Source: Heterotrichella gracilis
Taxonomy: Eukaryota > Sar > Xanthophyceae > Tribonematales > Xanthonemataceae
Length of the DNA: 64,000 bases
NCBI GenBank assembly: GCA_032358255.1
Contig: JAULBX010013207.1
Span: 36,104-100,103 of the forward strand
Reading direction: 5' to 3'
Under the pieces are notes generated by a model. That model ran no database searches. It had not been told where the DNA came from and worked only from the letters and a program-made list of their open reading frames with translations. Numbering within the stretch: the first letter of the stretch is position 1; each line of letters begins with the position of its first letter. Below, piece by piece: positions 23,500 through 34,593 of the stretch. The translations under genes were made by a program, and so were the position numbers.

Positions 23500-26400
23500 A
23501 TGCTGTCAAATTGTACGGCTTCGGGATCTCCCAGCACAGCTGCTGTGGTATTCAAGGGTGTGGCATCAACACCCATGCCATGTGCCCTACTGCTCCTTGC
23601 ACAACCCAACAAGGGAGTGCAGATACGCAATTCACGTCTGTATGCTGCCAGACGCAGTGTTAACCTTCTGCCACAACTCCAGCCCTCCTCCACTCCCATT
23701 GCCATCCAAACAGCCTGCCACATGTGCATGAGCCTGGCAATATTTACCCTCCTCCTCCACCTCCCCTGCACCCTTTCCCACCTTGCCCCACAACCACACC
23801 ACCACCTTCGCAGTCCCTCCCCTGCGTGGCATCCCCCCGCCAGCAGCCACCCCACCGCAGACACCCCACCACCCTGTCAGCCAGGACCAGCCGAAACCCC
23901 GCACCCCGCGCCTTCTTCACCGGCGCAACCCAGCTGTCGGCAATCGCACCCACCAACGGGGCCAGGTGGACAGCGGCGCAATGGCTAGAGAACAGGTGAG
24001 TGAAGAAAAAGACTGGCCCATGCCATGTATGCACGCATAAGCAAGGCGCACACCAATGCGGCCAGGTCACCTGGCAGGTGGGCAGCGGCGCAACGGCTAG
24101 AGAACAGGTACCGTGAAAGGGAAATTGTCGCGCAGGCCATGTATGCATGCATATGCAACGCACGCACTAAGGGGTAAGGTGGACAGCAGCGCAATGGCTT
24201 GAAAAAAGGTAGGGCAAAGGGGTTGGTTCATGCCATGTATGCACGCATATGCAACGCACATGACTGGAATTTTTGGTGAGCTTTTTTACCATTGGCCACA
24301 AGTACTGTATTAATACACCAGGTTCAATAAGGCACACCACAGTAGCACCTTCGGCCGCAATCGTAACGCAGCTTTTCCCTCTCCTTTTGCAGTGCCGAGG
24401 CCGAGGTGCCTGTGCCCCTTGAGGAGGCCTGGCGCCTGTGGGAGGATCGGGAGCTCATCCCGCAGTGGATGCCCTGGATCAGCAGTGTGAAGGTGCAGGA
24501 GCAGGACACAACCATGTCACGGTGAGAGGCACAGCATGGTGAATTAGGGTTCTGTAGGGTTTTAGACTGGTTGCCGGGCTTAGCACCACATCTTTAGGGT
24601 GCAGGCGGAGGCCACAACCATGTCACGGTGAGGACCGTCATTAGGATTTCAGGTTAAGGATAGGGTTCAAATCACTCGGTCAAGGTGCAGGCGGGAGAAA
24701 CAATTGTGTCACGGTGAGGACCACATCAAGGTTTGCAGGCGGCCAACAGGGTTGCAGACCGGTGCTAGGGTTTCAGTCCGATGGTAGGGTTTTCCTTGGT
24801 GATAGGGCGTGGACCACCGTGTTAAGTGCAGATGAGAATATGTACGTTGGCAAAGCCACTATCATATCACTTAATGATGCAAAGCCCGCTGCAGTACTAC
24901 CTCATGGGATTATCACTGGGATTATCTGACATCAGTTCTCACCCTCCTGTGTTCCCTCCCCTTCCAGCTGGACCCTCTCCACCTACCAGTTCAACCGCCA
25001 GTGGCAGTTCTCGTGGCTGGCAAAGAACCTGACGCCCGTCAAGTACCAAAAGGTGAAACTTTAAACTCTCACCCTAGAACTTAAAGCCTTAACACTTCTC
25101 GTGCCTGGCAAAGAATCTGACGCCTGTCAAGTACCAACAGGTAAACCTATAATGGCTTTGCTACGGTGTTCGCAGCTGTGGTGCAACCCCATTTACCTAC
25201 AGCACGTTGTGTGCTGGTGGCCGATGGACATGTTCGGCATGCACTTGAATGCACACGCACAATATGAATGTGCGTATAGGGTGTACCGAGTGGTAAGTCA
25301 GGAAATCATGCTAATGTGTCAGTGGAACAGGTAAACCACTGAACGTAGAGTGGTACGTACATAAATAATACCTAAAAACCACCTTTTGCCATTTTCTAGA
25401 CAAGCTTTTTTGTTGTTGTTGGTTAACAAGGGAGTGCACGCTTCTTGCCTGGCACGGGGGGCTGACATGTGCATTGGGAAGGATGGGAATGGGTCACGGG
25501 CATGGGCATGTTGCTGAGGAGGGCCATCGCTGTCTTGGAGTCGGCTGTGCGAGCCCTGACCATGGCTGGGTTTGGCGGGTATGCATGTGTGATTCGTGTG
25601 CATGTTCTCGGTGCCAGGCATGGCCAAGTGCAGACATGTTTGCCCTTGAGCGTTTGCACAAGAATTACACATGCATACCCACCAACCCCGCCATGGGGAG
25701 GACTGCACAGCGGACTCCAACGCGTTGGTCACCCTTACCCACTGATCCTACCCCAGCACCCCCATTTGTAGTCGATGCTGCATGCCCTGCCATGTCCCAA
25801 GGGTTTTGGATTAAGGGTTCAGGGCGCGTACTTGCATCCAGCTGGTACAGTGTAGCCCACGCAGCCGATGTTGTATTCCAAATACCCCAGCAAGGTGGTT
25901 TAGGGTTCATATAGGTGCATGGGCATGCTGGGTGCGGCACGTCATGAGACTCAGACAAGCGCGGCGCGAGATGCCTTGCCATGCACTCGCCGCTAGCGTG
26001 GGTGGGTCAACCCTTGGTGAGGGTTTGGGCCACCTGTGTGCAGGCATGGTAGCTCCTACCCATACTGGCGCGGGCGGTAGAACAGCGATTCATCGTTGGA
26101 AATGAGTAAGAACATCGCAAGGACTCCTTGCCACCCGATATCGCTATCGACCACTTGTTCTCACCTTCCCTTCCACTGCCTGCAGATCCACTGGCGCTCG
26201 GTGGATGGCTCAGTGTCAGGCAGCATCGGATCTGCGATAGAGGTGCCAAACAGGCAAGTAGCAGGAACTAGCATGGGTACCTGCACTGCTAGTCTAGGCG
26301 TGACAGGGGTGAAGGCAGGATGCAGGGACCAGGGGAATGTGTGGTAGTGGAGTGGTTAGATGGACCCCAAACCCTAAATGCGGAAGGGCCTGGCTTCCCA

Positions 26401-27692
26401 ACAGCATGCATGTTTAATAGTAATTGAACCGGGTTGGAACCGCTTAATAGGGATGGAAACGTTTTCCATCCCATTTCCCCCACCCTACACCCGTGCAACA
26501 GGGCCAGATCCGCGTCCCACCCAACGAAATTACCAACCCTACGTTCAAACCCTTTGGGTTTAGGCCAGATCTGCCGGATAAGTTGCTAGATCACCCAAAA
26601 CCCTACAAATACCTGGGTTGTCTACAAAGCCTGTGACCCTGCCAAATCCTTTGCGTGCAGGGGCCAGATCCGCTTCTACCGCAAGACGCCCACCTCCTGC
26701 GGCGTGAAGCTCACAATATCCTACCAGGTGCCTGGCGGGCTGGCGCCTTTTGCAAACGTGCGCACCTTACACCCTACAATTTGCATCCTGCACGCCTGCC
26801 CTGTACCCTACATGCCATACCCCGCTTCATGGACCCTACACCCAGCACAAAAAGCACACCAGGGCACCATGAAATGTGCATGCTGCAGTATGCCCTGCAC
26901 ACCCTGGCGCTGGGTCCTACACGTCACACCCCATGTTATGCACCCTGCACCTGGCCACACCCCACTCACCAGCAGGCTACGCCCTGCACACCTGTAGACC
27001 CTGCATACTTTACCTCGCACCCCGCACCATCCACACCATGCACCGTACAGGCAGATCCTGGTGGGTCTTGAGCGATGTATGGATTTGTAAGCTGCGTCTG
27101 TGAGCCACAACCATGTGCACACGCAGCGCGCTGGGCGTGGGGGCCCGATTGCGCTGTTGTTGGGTTTCACATAAACACCTGGGAACTGATAGAAACATGG
27201 CGCATGGGCATGCGTGCCTCATAGCAAGGGGCATGGTGTGCAATCACACTCATTTACCCTATCTCAAAATCAGAGATGCTCCATTCTTAGACATCCAGTG
27301 CATCCTCTTAATCGTATTGATGCAACGCCTGATTGCCCCTTACCCCCATGTGCACCTCTCACTGCTGACATCACGCGGTTCCCCACCCTTGGCTGAGCCA
27401 CAATCATGTGCACTCAACAGTGAATGGGGGGCGCATGTCGACACTGCTGTGCAATTACACTGCAGGTGCACAGGCGTTCCATGCTCATCCAAACACCTCC
27501 TGCTCCTAGTCGTATCGATACATTACCTGATACCCTTCCTCCTCCATGTCACCTCTCACCACTGACCTCCTACGTTTCTCCCCCTCCCCGCAGCTGCTTA
27601 CCCCCCTTGTGGAGGGCATCCTTTCGGCAGACATGAAGCGATTCTCCGATTACGCCACACAGCGCACAGGCATGGCCTCAAAGGCGCAGTGA
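23500..27692 (+). CDS. SRPBCC (polyketide cyclase/dehydrase-like) protein, N terminus tentative
   Basis: Supported exons: one ending at 23995, 24393-24521, 24968-25052, 26186-26253, 26661-26757, 27594-27692 (TGA). Phases agree if the 26253 donor is GC (AG/GCAAGT). Core: AEAEVPVPLEEAWRLWEDRE, LIPQWMPWISSVKV, WTLSTYQFNRQWQFSWLAKN, IHWRSVDGS, GQIRFYRKTPTSCGVKLTIS, LLTPLVEGILSADMKRFSDY. This matches plant/algal plastid cyclase/dehydrase-family START-like proteins, which bind lipids or other hydrophobic ligands in a helix-grip fold; the ligand here is unknown. The first supported exon has no ATG in its frame. A possible start at 23500 opens a transit-like peptide (MLSNCTASGSPSTAAVVF, later RNSRLYAARRSV) in a different frame, so an intron must lie between them. 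Confidence 0.78.
23945..24255. repeat. Three tandem copies of an SRPBCC donor edge
   Basis: Units of 98-112 bp at about 23945, 24047 and 24160 each contain GCAGCGGCGCAAxGGCTxGA, a GT donor and CCATGTATGCA. The donors are AACAG/GTGAGT, AACAG/GTACCG and AAAAG/GTAGGG, so the first is the strongest. Confidence 0.85.
24493..25141. repeat. Copied donor edges of two SRPBCC exons
   Basis: The end of exon 24393-24521 (GTGCAGG..CATGTCACGGTGAG) recurs at about 24599-24634 and 24684-24722. The end of exon 24968-25052 (GGCAAAGAA.CTGACGCC.GT) recurs at about 25098-25142 with an intact donor. Confidence 0.85.
26493..27600. repeat. Copied acceptor edges of the last two SRPBCC exons
   Basis: AGGGCCAGATCCGC of exon 26661 recurs at about 26500 and, eroded, at 26560. 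The region before exon 27594 (GAGCCACAA.CATGTGCAC, then TGATGC..CCTGAT, CACCTCTCAC.CTGAC) is present twice about 200-310 bp apart, from about 27098 and about 27400. Confidence 0.65.
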
Positions 27693-29442
27693 TGCCAGAA
27701 ATCACAGAATAAACGACAAGCCCGCCGCAGTTTGATAGGAGTAAGGCAGCTATCGTGCAGAGCATTTTTCATCCCGGAGAGGCTTGCAATCTCAAAGGCG
27801 CAGTGACAGGGATGGAGCGAACCCTCGTTCCGCTTTTTTCCCTGTCCACCCGTCTGCCTCCAAAGCATGGCATGAGCTGGTGGTGGGCCTGTCGGCTTGA
27901 TTTTTTTCTTGCAATCATGATTTTGACAGGAGGGAACTAGGGTTCAGCTGGAATAAGGGTTTTAACCATGCGCGTTCAGCATGCTGCTTTGGGCACCACT
28001 GCTTGGCAAGGGTTTTGACTGATATCCAGCTAGGTTTTATCTAGGGTTTGGCGGCGCATGCTGCACAACGTTCAGCCAGCACACTGGCGGGCTAGGGCTC
28101 AGCTGGTGTACAGCTAGGGCCCAGCTAGGGTATAGGTAGAGATGTGGAGGGGGACAGTGGCCAGCACTTTCCACCCTGGTATATGCAGCAAGCTGGCATA
28201 GCCAGGAGGGCGCAGCTGACATGTCTAGGGTTTGGCTAGGGTTTCTAGCGAGGGCCATCCCCGACTGGCAAGGAGCGTTGGTGAGGACAGTGGGTTTATC
28301 TGCAGAGATGGTGTAGAATTTGTTTTTGGGCTGTTGTGTGGAGGCTTGGTGTATGGTTTAGGTTTATGAACTGGTGCTCAGGGGCTGTCTGGCGCAGCAT
28401 TTGTAGGCGCGGTGCGCTGGGAGAGGATGGGGGTAGGGTGTGTGGAGGGTTTCGCTGTACAGCGCACCGCCCCGCCTCGGCCAAGGACTTGAGGTTTGTA
28501 CATCATTTTTTTTGTCAACGTGCACTGCGGTTTGTTTGATCAATGTTTTCGCTCCGGTAGTTGCTACATGCATATTACAATAGGCTAGCAGGATGAGTCC
28601 ATCTTTTCTCATCAGAACTGATGGTGCACATGCCATCCAGCACTGGACAGGCTGAGCCTTTTTGCTTGTACAATGTCATGCATGAATTTTCTGGCCAGTG
28701 AAGGTGGCACAGGATGTTACGATGGGCCATGGCTGAGCAATGATTGTCCGTCGATAGTCTCATGAAATTCAATTATCATCAGTGACACATGAAGGTGGCC
28801 AGTACTCGTAGCCCCCATTCATTTTGTAAGAACATCTTCTTGAACCTCAGGTTGGGCTGGAAATAGTCTATAGATATCCACATAAAAGTCTTCACAATGA
28901 GGCTTGCCAATCATTGCAACTGTTGCGGACATTGCAATGTCCGCTGATAATAAACACAACATATCATGAAATGCACATGTCGTGTCGCATTGGACTCCAG
29001 AATCTGAGGCAAGGCGAGACAAAAGGAAAAAGGGAATGAATCCAGCGCGCTCAGTAGGCGAATAGTATTATGCCAAGTCTTGGAGGCTTAAAGTCCATGC
29101 AAGATAAATGCCTATGTGAAATTTAAAAAATTTCACGTCAAAGTTGCCCCCGTCTGCGTGCAGTGCAAATTTCCGGCAATAGGAGAATTTCGTAAAGCAC
29201 CAATGATGTTCTCATCCAAACGCAGAGAACCCACACTAGCTTGAGGCATCCCAGGTCCAACTTTGGCAGCCACACATGCCCCTTGTTTAGGATACCAAAT
29301 AACCTCAGCGCCACCGTTGGCAAACATATAACATCCTTGCTTCTAAAGGGCATCAGTGGATTCAGAGGACTCCATTGCGAGCGCACAAAACCCTTACTTA
29401 GGGTACCGGTGGATTAAGAGGTCGAGACCCTTGCTTAGGGTT
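27693..29442. other. Convergent intergenic region after the SRPBCC gene
   Basis: About 1.75 kb between the 3' ends of genes D and E. No coding block is supported. It contains a 20-bp perfect palindrome at 28925-28944 (GCGGACATTGCAATGTCCGC) and a 21-bp inverted repeat at 29116-29136. Confidence 0.5.
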
Positions 29443-31648
29443 TCAGCACGCCACCTCAGCGCAGAAGTGCATGCCAGCCACGCAGTGTCCGTCCACGGGG
29501 CAGCCGTAGCAGTGCTGCGGGGGTGGGGTGGGGGGTGTGACAGTCAGGAGGGGGCTGTGCGGCACCACGGAGAGGGGTAGGGGGCCCTGTGAGGGCAACA
29601 GGGAAAAGAGGGGGTTCATGTGTAGGCAAAAACCCTAAAACCCTACAACCCAGGGGGCTGTGCGGCACCAGGGAGAGGGGCAGGGGGCCCTATGAAGGCA
29701 ACGGGCGAAGGGGAGGGGTTATGCGAGGGCAATTTTTATGTTTCAAAACCCTAAAACCCTTAAACCCAGGGAGAGGGGCCCTGTGAGGGCAACGGGGAAA
29801 ATGGGAAGGGTGTCAGGGTTATGTGATGCAAAACCCTGACACCCTTCAAACCCAAAACCCAGGGAGAAATGGCAGGGGACCTGTGAAAGCAACAAGGGGA
29901 CAGGGTGGAATATTTCTAAGAAAGAAATAAGAAAAAACAGAACGCCTCCACAAGCTGCGGCACACTACCAACCAGAATTGTGTTTAATTAAGGGCACCGG
30001 ATGCGGGGTTGGGGAGGGGGGGGTATGTGAGGGCCACTGGGGTAGAGGAAGGGGTGCGTGAGCAGGTGGCTATATGAGATTGAGAGGTTGGGGGGTGGGG
30101 TGGGAAGGCACACCCTAGACCAACACCACTGACGATGATGACTCATTGGCATGTGACAAAGAGCATAGGTTGCTGGCGGTCGCTGCGTTTGAGGCTAGGC
30201 GGCTTTGCGTGGCACAGATGTTGTTGCAGCACCGGGGCACGCATGGCAACAGCTGTTTCAGTCGAAGCCGCAAAAACCTCAAACGCTCGCAACTGTCAGC
30301 AAACTACGTTCTTTATCACATGCCAGTTAAGCACCATTGCCAGTGGTATCGGCCGGCAAAACCTGTACTTTAGATCATAGCGTCATGAAAGTTTAGGGTT
30401 TTTAGGGTTTTTGGGTTTTAGGGTGTTGCTCACCAGGTCGCATGTGTCCAGTGTCACCGAGGGGCTGGCAGTCTCCACGGGGGCCTGAATCTGCACCAAG
30501 TTTGGCTCATTTGGGATGGCCACAAACTGCGCAGGGCAAGTGTAGGAGGGGATGCGCCACAGGCCATGCACCAAATTTGGAATTGTGGGCCACACCCAGG
30601 TGATTGTGCCCCCCTTGCAGACGGTCACATTTGGGTAGATGTTGCCCAGGCCCCAGGGGTCGATTTTCACGGCGTTCTGGCATCCCGAAGGGCCAGGGGA
30701 TTCTGAACCGGCTTGCGTGCCTGCCTGCGCCTGCGTGCCTGCCTGCGCCTGTGTGGTGGAGCCTACGGGGCGGGAACGAGGGTTTGGTCAATTTTTTGGT
30801 TCCAGAGCTGCCCGGGGCTGGGCATTTCAAGGGCAGCACCCTGTCCATGGTTTAGCGTTTAGGTTTTACAGTGTAGGGTGTTTCCCAGATCCCAGGGGTC
30901 GATATATAGGGTGTGGCATCCTGAACAATCCTGCGTTGTGGAGCCTGCGGGGAGGGAAAGGAGGGGTCATTTCAGTATCATTTTCCACTGGAGGGCGGAG
31001 GCGGGGGCAAACCCCGTGTAATGCTGTGCATCTCAGAGGTGGACGCCTGTCTAGAGTTTAGAGTTTACAGTATAAGGTGTGCCATCCTGGTGGAGGCGGG
31101 GACAGCATGCGCTTGCGTTGAGGAACTCCATGAGGTGCCCTCCAAGGGCTCAGCTGCACCAGCATTGGCTCTGGCACTCACAGGCAATTAAACTTTACGC
31201 ACGGTACATGCACCTACTAGACTAGTACTACTGTGACCCCATATTGCTACCTTTGAGGAAAGGTCAATCTTTAGGCTAGCATGCGTGTACTAGTGTGCAT
31301 GTGCAGAACATCTGAGACAGGGTTCAGGAACTGCAGACAGGGTTAGCTCAACCTTTACTACGAGTATGTTCCATGCATACATACATGTCAAACCCCAAAG
31401 GCTTGTACACATCAAATGGGGCACACTAGCGTTGCTCATTCGCCAGGTGGATCACAGGGCGAAAGATGGTCGTGCACTGCACTGAGAGGTCAACCAAGTC
31501 CAGCCGGTTCCGTCAGTGTCCCTCACGCACCATTAGAGCCGAGATAATTACCCCCACCCTGGGGCTGTGCGAGGGCGCCCCCCACCACCGCCGCCACCGC
31601 CACCAGGGCCACCAGGAACCCGGTCCTGTTGCTCGAAAGGGTCTGCAT
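29443..31648 (-). CDS. Secreted phytocyanin-like cupredoxin 1
   Basis: Exons 31648-31552, 30762-30434, 29514-29443; 165 aa, TGA at 29443-29445. Residues 1-27 are a signal peptide (MQTLSSNRTGFLVALVAVAA, ending ALA-Q). A short Gln/Ala/Gly/Thr linker follows. The cupredoxin core is VKIDPWGLGNIYPNVTVCKG, GTITWVW, HGLWRIPSYTC, and the copper-loop exon CYGCPVDGHCVAGMHFC. Predicted type 1 copper ligands are His98, Cys147, His152, Met157, with the C-x4-H-x4-M spacing of phytocyanins. The role is extracellular or cell-wall electron transfer by analogy; the partner is unknown. Genes G and H are paralogues with the same three-exon plan. Decayed copies of the exon 2 acceptor lie at about 30885-30965 and 31060-31110. 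Confidence 0.83.
30880..31110. repeat. Eroded copies of the cupredoxin 1 exon 2 acceptor edge
   Basis: The first copy shares CCCAGGGGTCGAT, GGCATCC and TGTGGAGCCT.CGGGG with exon 2 and its acceptor (30640-30770), with a large internal loss. A second, shorter copy has GCCATCCTGGTGGAGGCGGGG. Confidence 0.65.
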
Positions 31649-32411
31649 GGTGGTGTGTGCTGCTGACAAAGAAGGTTGAACGCTGCTCCTGTGTCAACTT
31701 CGTGGGGATGGGTCAGTACTGTCGTCAAAGGCTAGGGCTTGTATCTTATAGTCAACGTTGGTTTGACCTTGGACACGTATGGCTACCAACAAACCAGGAA
31801 TGCTATGCCTCGACAAAAAGCGGCGACTTGCTTCAAGGCATCAGACTCCTTTCTGGTCCGGAACACTTGTTTGGCCACTTCTTTTAGATTGGGTATGCCT
31901 TGAAGCTCTGACGCTGCTTGCGAGAAGTGTACGAGTGTACGAGCCTCAAGACATCGGATGGGTTCCCCTCAGCCATGCCAATGCATGTGTTTCATCTGAT
32001 GTGGTCCAACTGGCAGGGTTCCCATCTGGAGGCAAATGCCATTTTTTTGAAAATTTAATTTGGCAGCTTTTTTCAAGTAAACTGCAAAGACAGCGGCAAA
32101 CGGCGACCGCTGTTAACAGGCTGAGCTGCACCAAGGAGGCAACACACAAGTCGTGTGTTGAACATGCTATGCTATGATACCCTATAACCTAAACATGCCC
32201 TAAACATGCTATGTCTCAATAAGGTATAACCTCAGTGTCATATCCGACTTCGGACTTGAAGAGATAATCCAGAGTTCTGACATGGCGTGGTTTGTAGTGT
32301 AATGTTGCTGTACAGTATGCTAGGACTGTCACAATGCAATGCCTGTTCAAAGTCCATGTGTGACCAAGTTGGACAGAGGTTGTTGAACAGAGGTTGCTGA
32401 ACAGAGGTTGA
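31649..32411. promoter_or_regulatory. Promoter side of cupredoxin 1
   Basis: About 0.76 kb upstream of gene E and downstream of gene F. No coding block was seen. At 32360-32412 an ACAGAGGTTG word is repeated three times. Confidence 0.4.
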
Positions 32412-33766
32412 TCATGTGCACTGCGCGTGGTCAATCCACAGCCTGAACATGTAATCTTTGTCCGGCTGTGCGTCGGTCCCCAACCAGTAGCCATTCCCCG
32501 GGATGACGTCTGGGCAGTAGGAGAATCCGCCGACATTATCGTTGGATGTCCTCACCATCTTCCATGCATACATCTGCCCGGCGTGAACTGGGGCAGAGGT
32601 GCCGGCAATGGTGAAAGACACCCTGCAAACCACGGATGGCGCTGGTAAAGTCTAACTTGCACACACCATGATTCACTGCAGTCTCCACAGCATGTGCTTC
32701 TGTTAAGTTGTCTACGTGTGGAATGGAATAACAAGGCATTTATTTTTACAAACGCCGTTGCCATATCTTCCCATGATGAAATCCTTCTTCCTGAACGAAG
32801 TTATGGGGCATCCTTTGGATGCCACACCTACTACCCTTAACATACACATCAATGCATGGCACTAGCGCATGCACCGGTGGGTCGATGGCCAATGATTTAC
32901 GCACCAATATGCAGACTGAGAGGGAGCAACATCCACCACATTGGAGGTGGCCAACAGGGTCCCTCCAGGGTTGTCAAGGTGCACCTCCAGCTTGTAGGAA
33001 ATGGGGAATTCTGCATCAGGCGTGACCCACACATTGATCTTGTTCACCTACAGGTTGGCCAGGGTGCTGAGCGGGGTGAAGGTCTGGCCGATGGCGTTAT
33101 TGATGGCAAGGCTCACGGAGTTGGGGCAGGTGACCACCACATCAAGCGCCGGACCTGTACATTGTGCAAACAAGGTTACCATTCTGTCATTGCTGAAATA
33201 TTAATTGCTGGATTAATGCTCAAGGGATTGGTCCAACAGTCTAATCAGCCCGGGTTGGCTCCCGCAAGAATGTGCCAAAATTCCTGTCACTTTTGAAAAT
33301 TCCGGTAATGCTGAAGGCACTGCTTAGGTGAAGCCTTGTCCTCGCCAATGGGGCACACTAAGCTAGGGGCCAGTGTGCACAAGTTCCCGTGGTGACTGCC
33401 CCCCCTCCCCCTTTACCCCTCCAGATACCCTAAACCCTCGTGACGCACACACACCCATGGCCATTGGTGTCACTACGGTAGCATTCAATTTGCTTAGCAG
33501 TAGAGGTTAGGCGAAATATGTGCATGCAAATGCACTAAGAGTTTTTGGGCTTTTGCTTTTGCCTCTTCTGCCTGTGCAATAAATGTGCCACCAGGGGGGC
33601 CCTCAATCCCCCATGCTGCAGTTTCCTGAGGGAACCCAGTTCAGGAAATGTGTCCTTACGCACCTCCTACCTCACTGCCGGGCTGTGCGAGGGCGCACCC
33701 CACCACCGCCGCCACCGCCACCAGGGCCACCAGGAAACCGGTCCTACGGCTCAACAGGTCGTGCAT
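32412..33766 (-). CDS. Secreted beta-sandwich protein with in-frame TAG or 69-nt optional intron
   Basis: Exons 33766-33676, 33154-32905, 32622-32412, phase-consistent, 183 residues plus an internal TAG codon at 33048-33050. Signal peptide MHDLLSRRTGFLVALVAVAA is nearly identical to that of gene E. The mature part (PALDVVVTCPNSVSLAINNA, QTFTPLSTLANL, VNKINVWVTPDAEF, YKLEVHLDNPGGTLLATS, VSFTIAGTSAPVHAGQMYAW, YWLGTDAQPDKDYMFRLW) resembles the bacterial-type extracellular beta-sandwich repeats that precede anchors; I cannot name the family with certainty. The TAG could be a true nonsense mutation, or positions 33116-33048 (GTGAGC...CTGTAG, 69 nt, divisible by 3) could be spliced out. The flanking amino-acid sequence reads well through the site, which favours a recent loss of Gln or similar. 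Confidence 0.65.
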
Positions 33767-34593
33767 GGATTGGGACGCTTACTGATGAGGTTGGGACGCT
33801 GCTCGGGACAGCTTTGTGTGATTTAATCAATCCCGATTTGGCAGAGGCAAAGTTTCGGGCTTGCAGGCAGCCACCGTTTGTGTCACCTTGCACAGTAAGT
33901 AAGGCTACCAACAAGCTTTTACACTCTGCAGCAACCTGGCGTCTTGCGCAAATATTCGTTCCTAAGGTAGGGCCTAGCTCGTAGAGTTGGTCCATGCCAT
34001 GCCTTGCAGGCTCTTTCGTAGGAGACTCGTTCGCTCAAGCCCTATGCAGCTATTTTGGTGCCATGTTGATGAATCATATAACCTTAGTGCCTACGAAGGA
34101 AACGGGCCTTGCAGTCAAATGTGATGTGATCCACCTGGCGAGGCTCGTGGTGCAATTGGCAACCCTAGCCTAGGGTTTCCGCTGTGCTTCCGTGTAGAGT
34201 GCGTACAGGCGCCTCGAAGCCGTGCACTTGCCAGTCGCCTCTATCCAGCGCACCATGTTGCCCTTACTCATGCCAGTGCTCTTTCGGACAGCCATGACTC
34301 CTCGTTCAAAATTCGCCCTGGGTCAACGGCAGGCCCTTGCGTATATACAGCTTTGTCCGGGGTGCTTCTGCTGCCTGTTTTGCATACACATGCACATATG
34401 CACAGTGCGACACTTAGTACTCACTAAGTTGACCCTGGTTTGATAGATATTCAGTGCAAATAGTCCTGGCGTTTATCCCAGTAGTAATCCTGCCCAAAAA
34501 CAACCTGTGGTCCGGGTGAACATCCCCTACCCTTCAGAATTTAACTTCAGTGCAGGAGGCTTTCACAGTGTTTTACACACATTAGGGCACGTC
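33767..34593. promoter_or_regulatory. Divergent intergenic region between secreted-protein genes F and G
   Basis: About 0.83 kb between two divergent secreted-protein genes, likely a shared promoter region. No named element is recognised. Confidence 0.4.
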
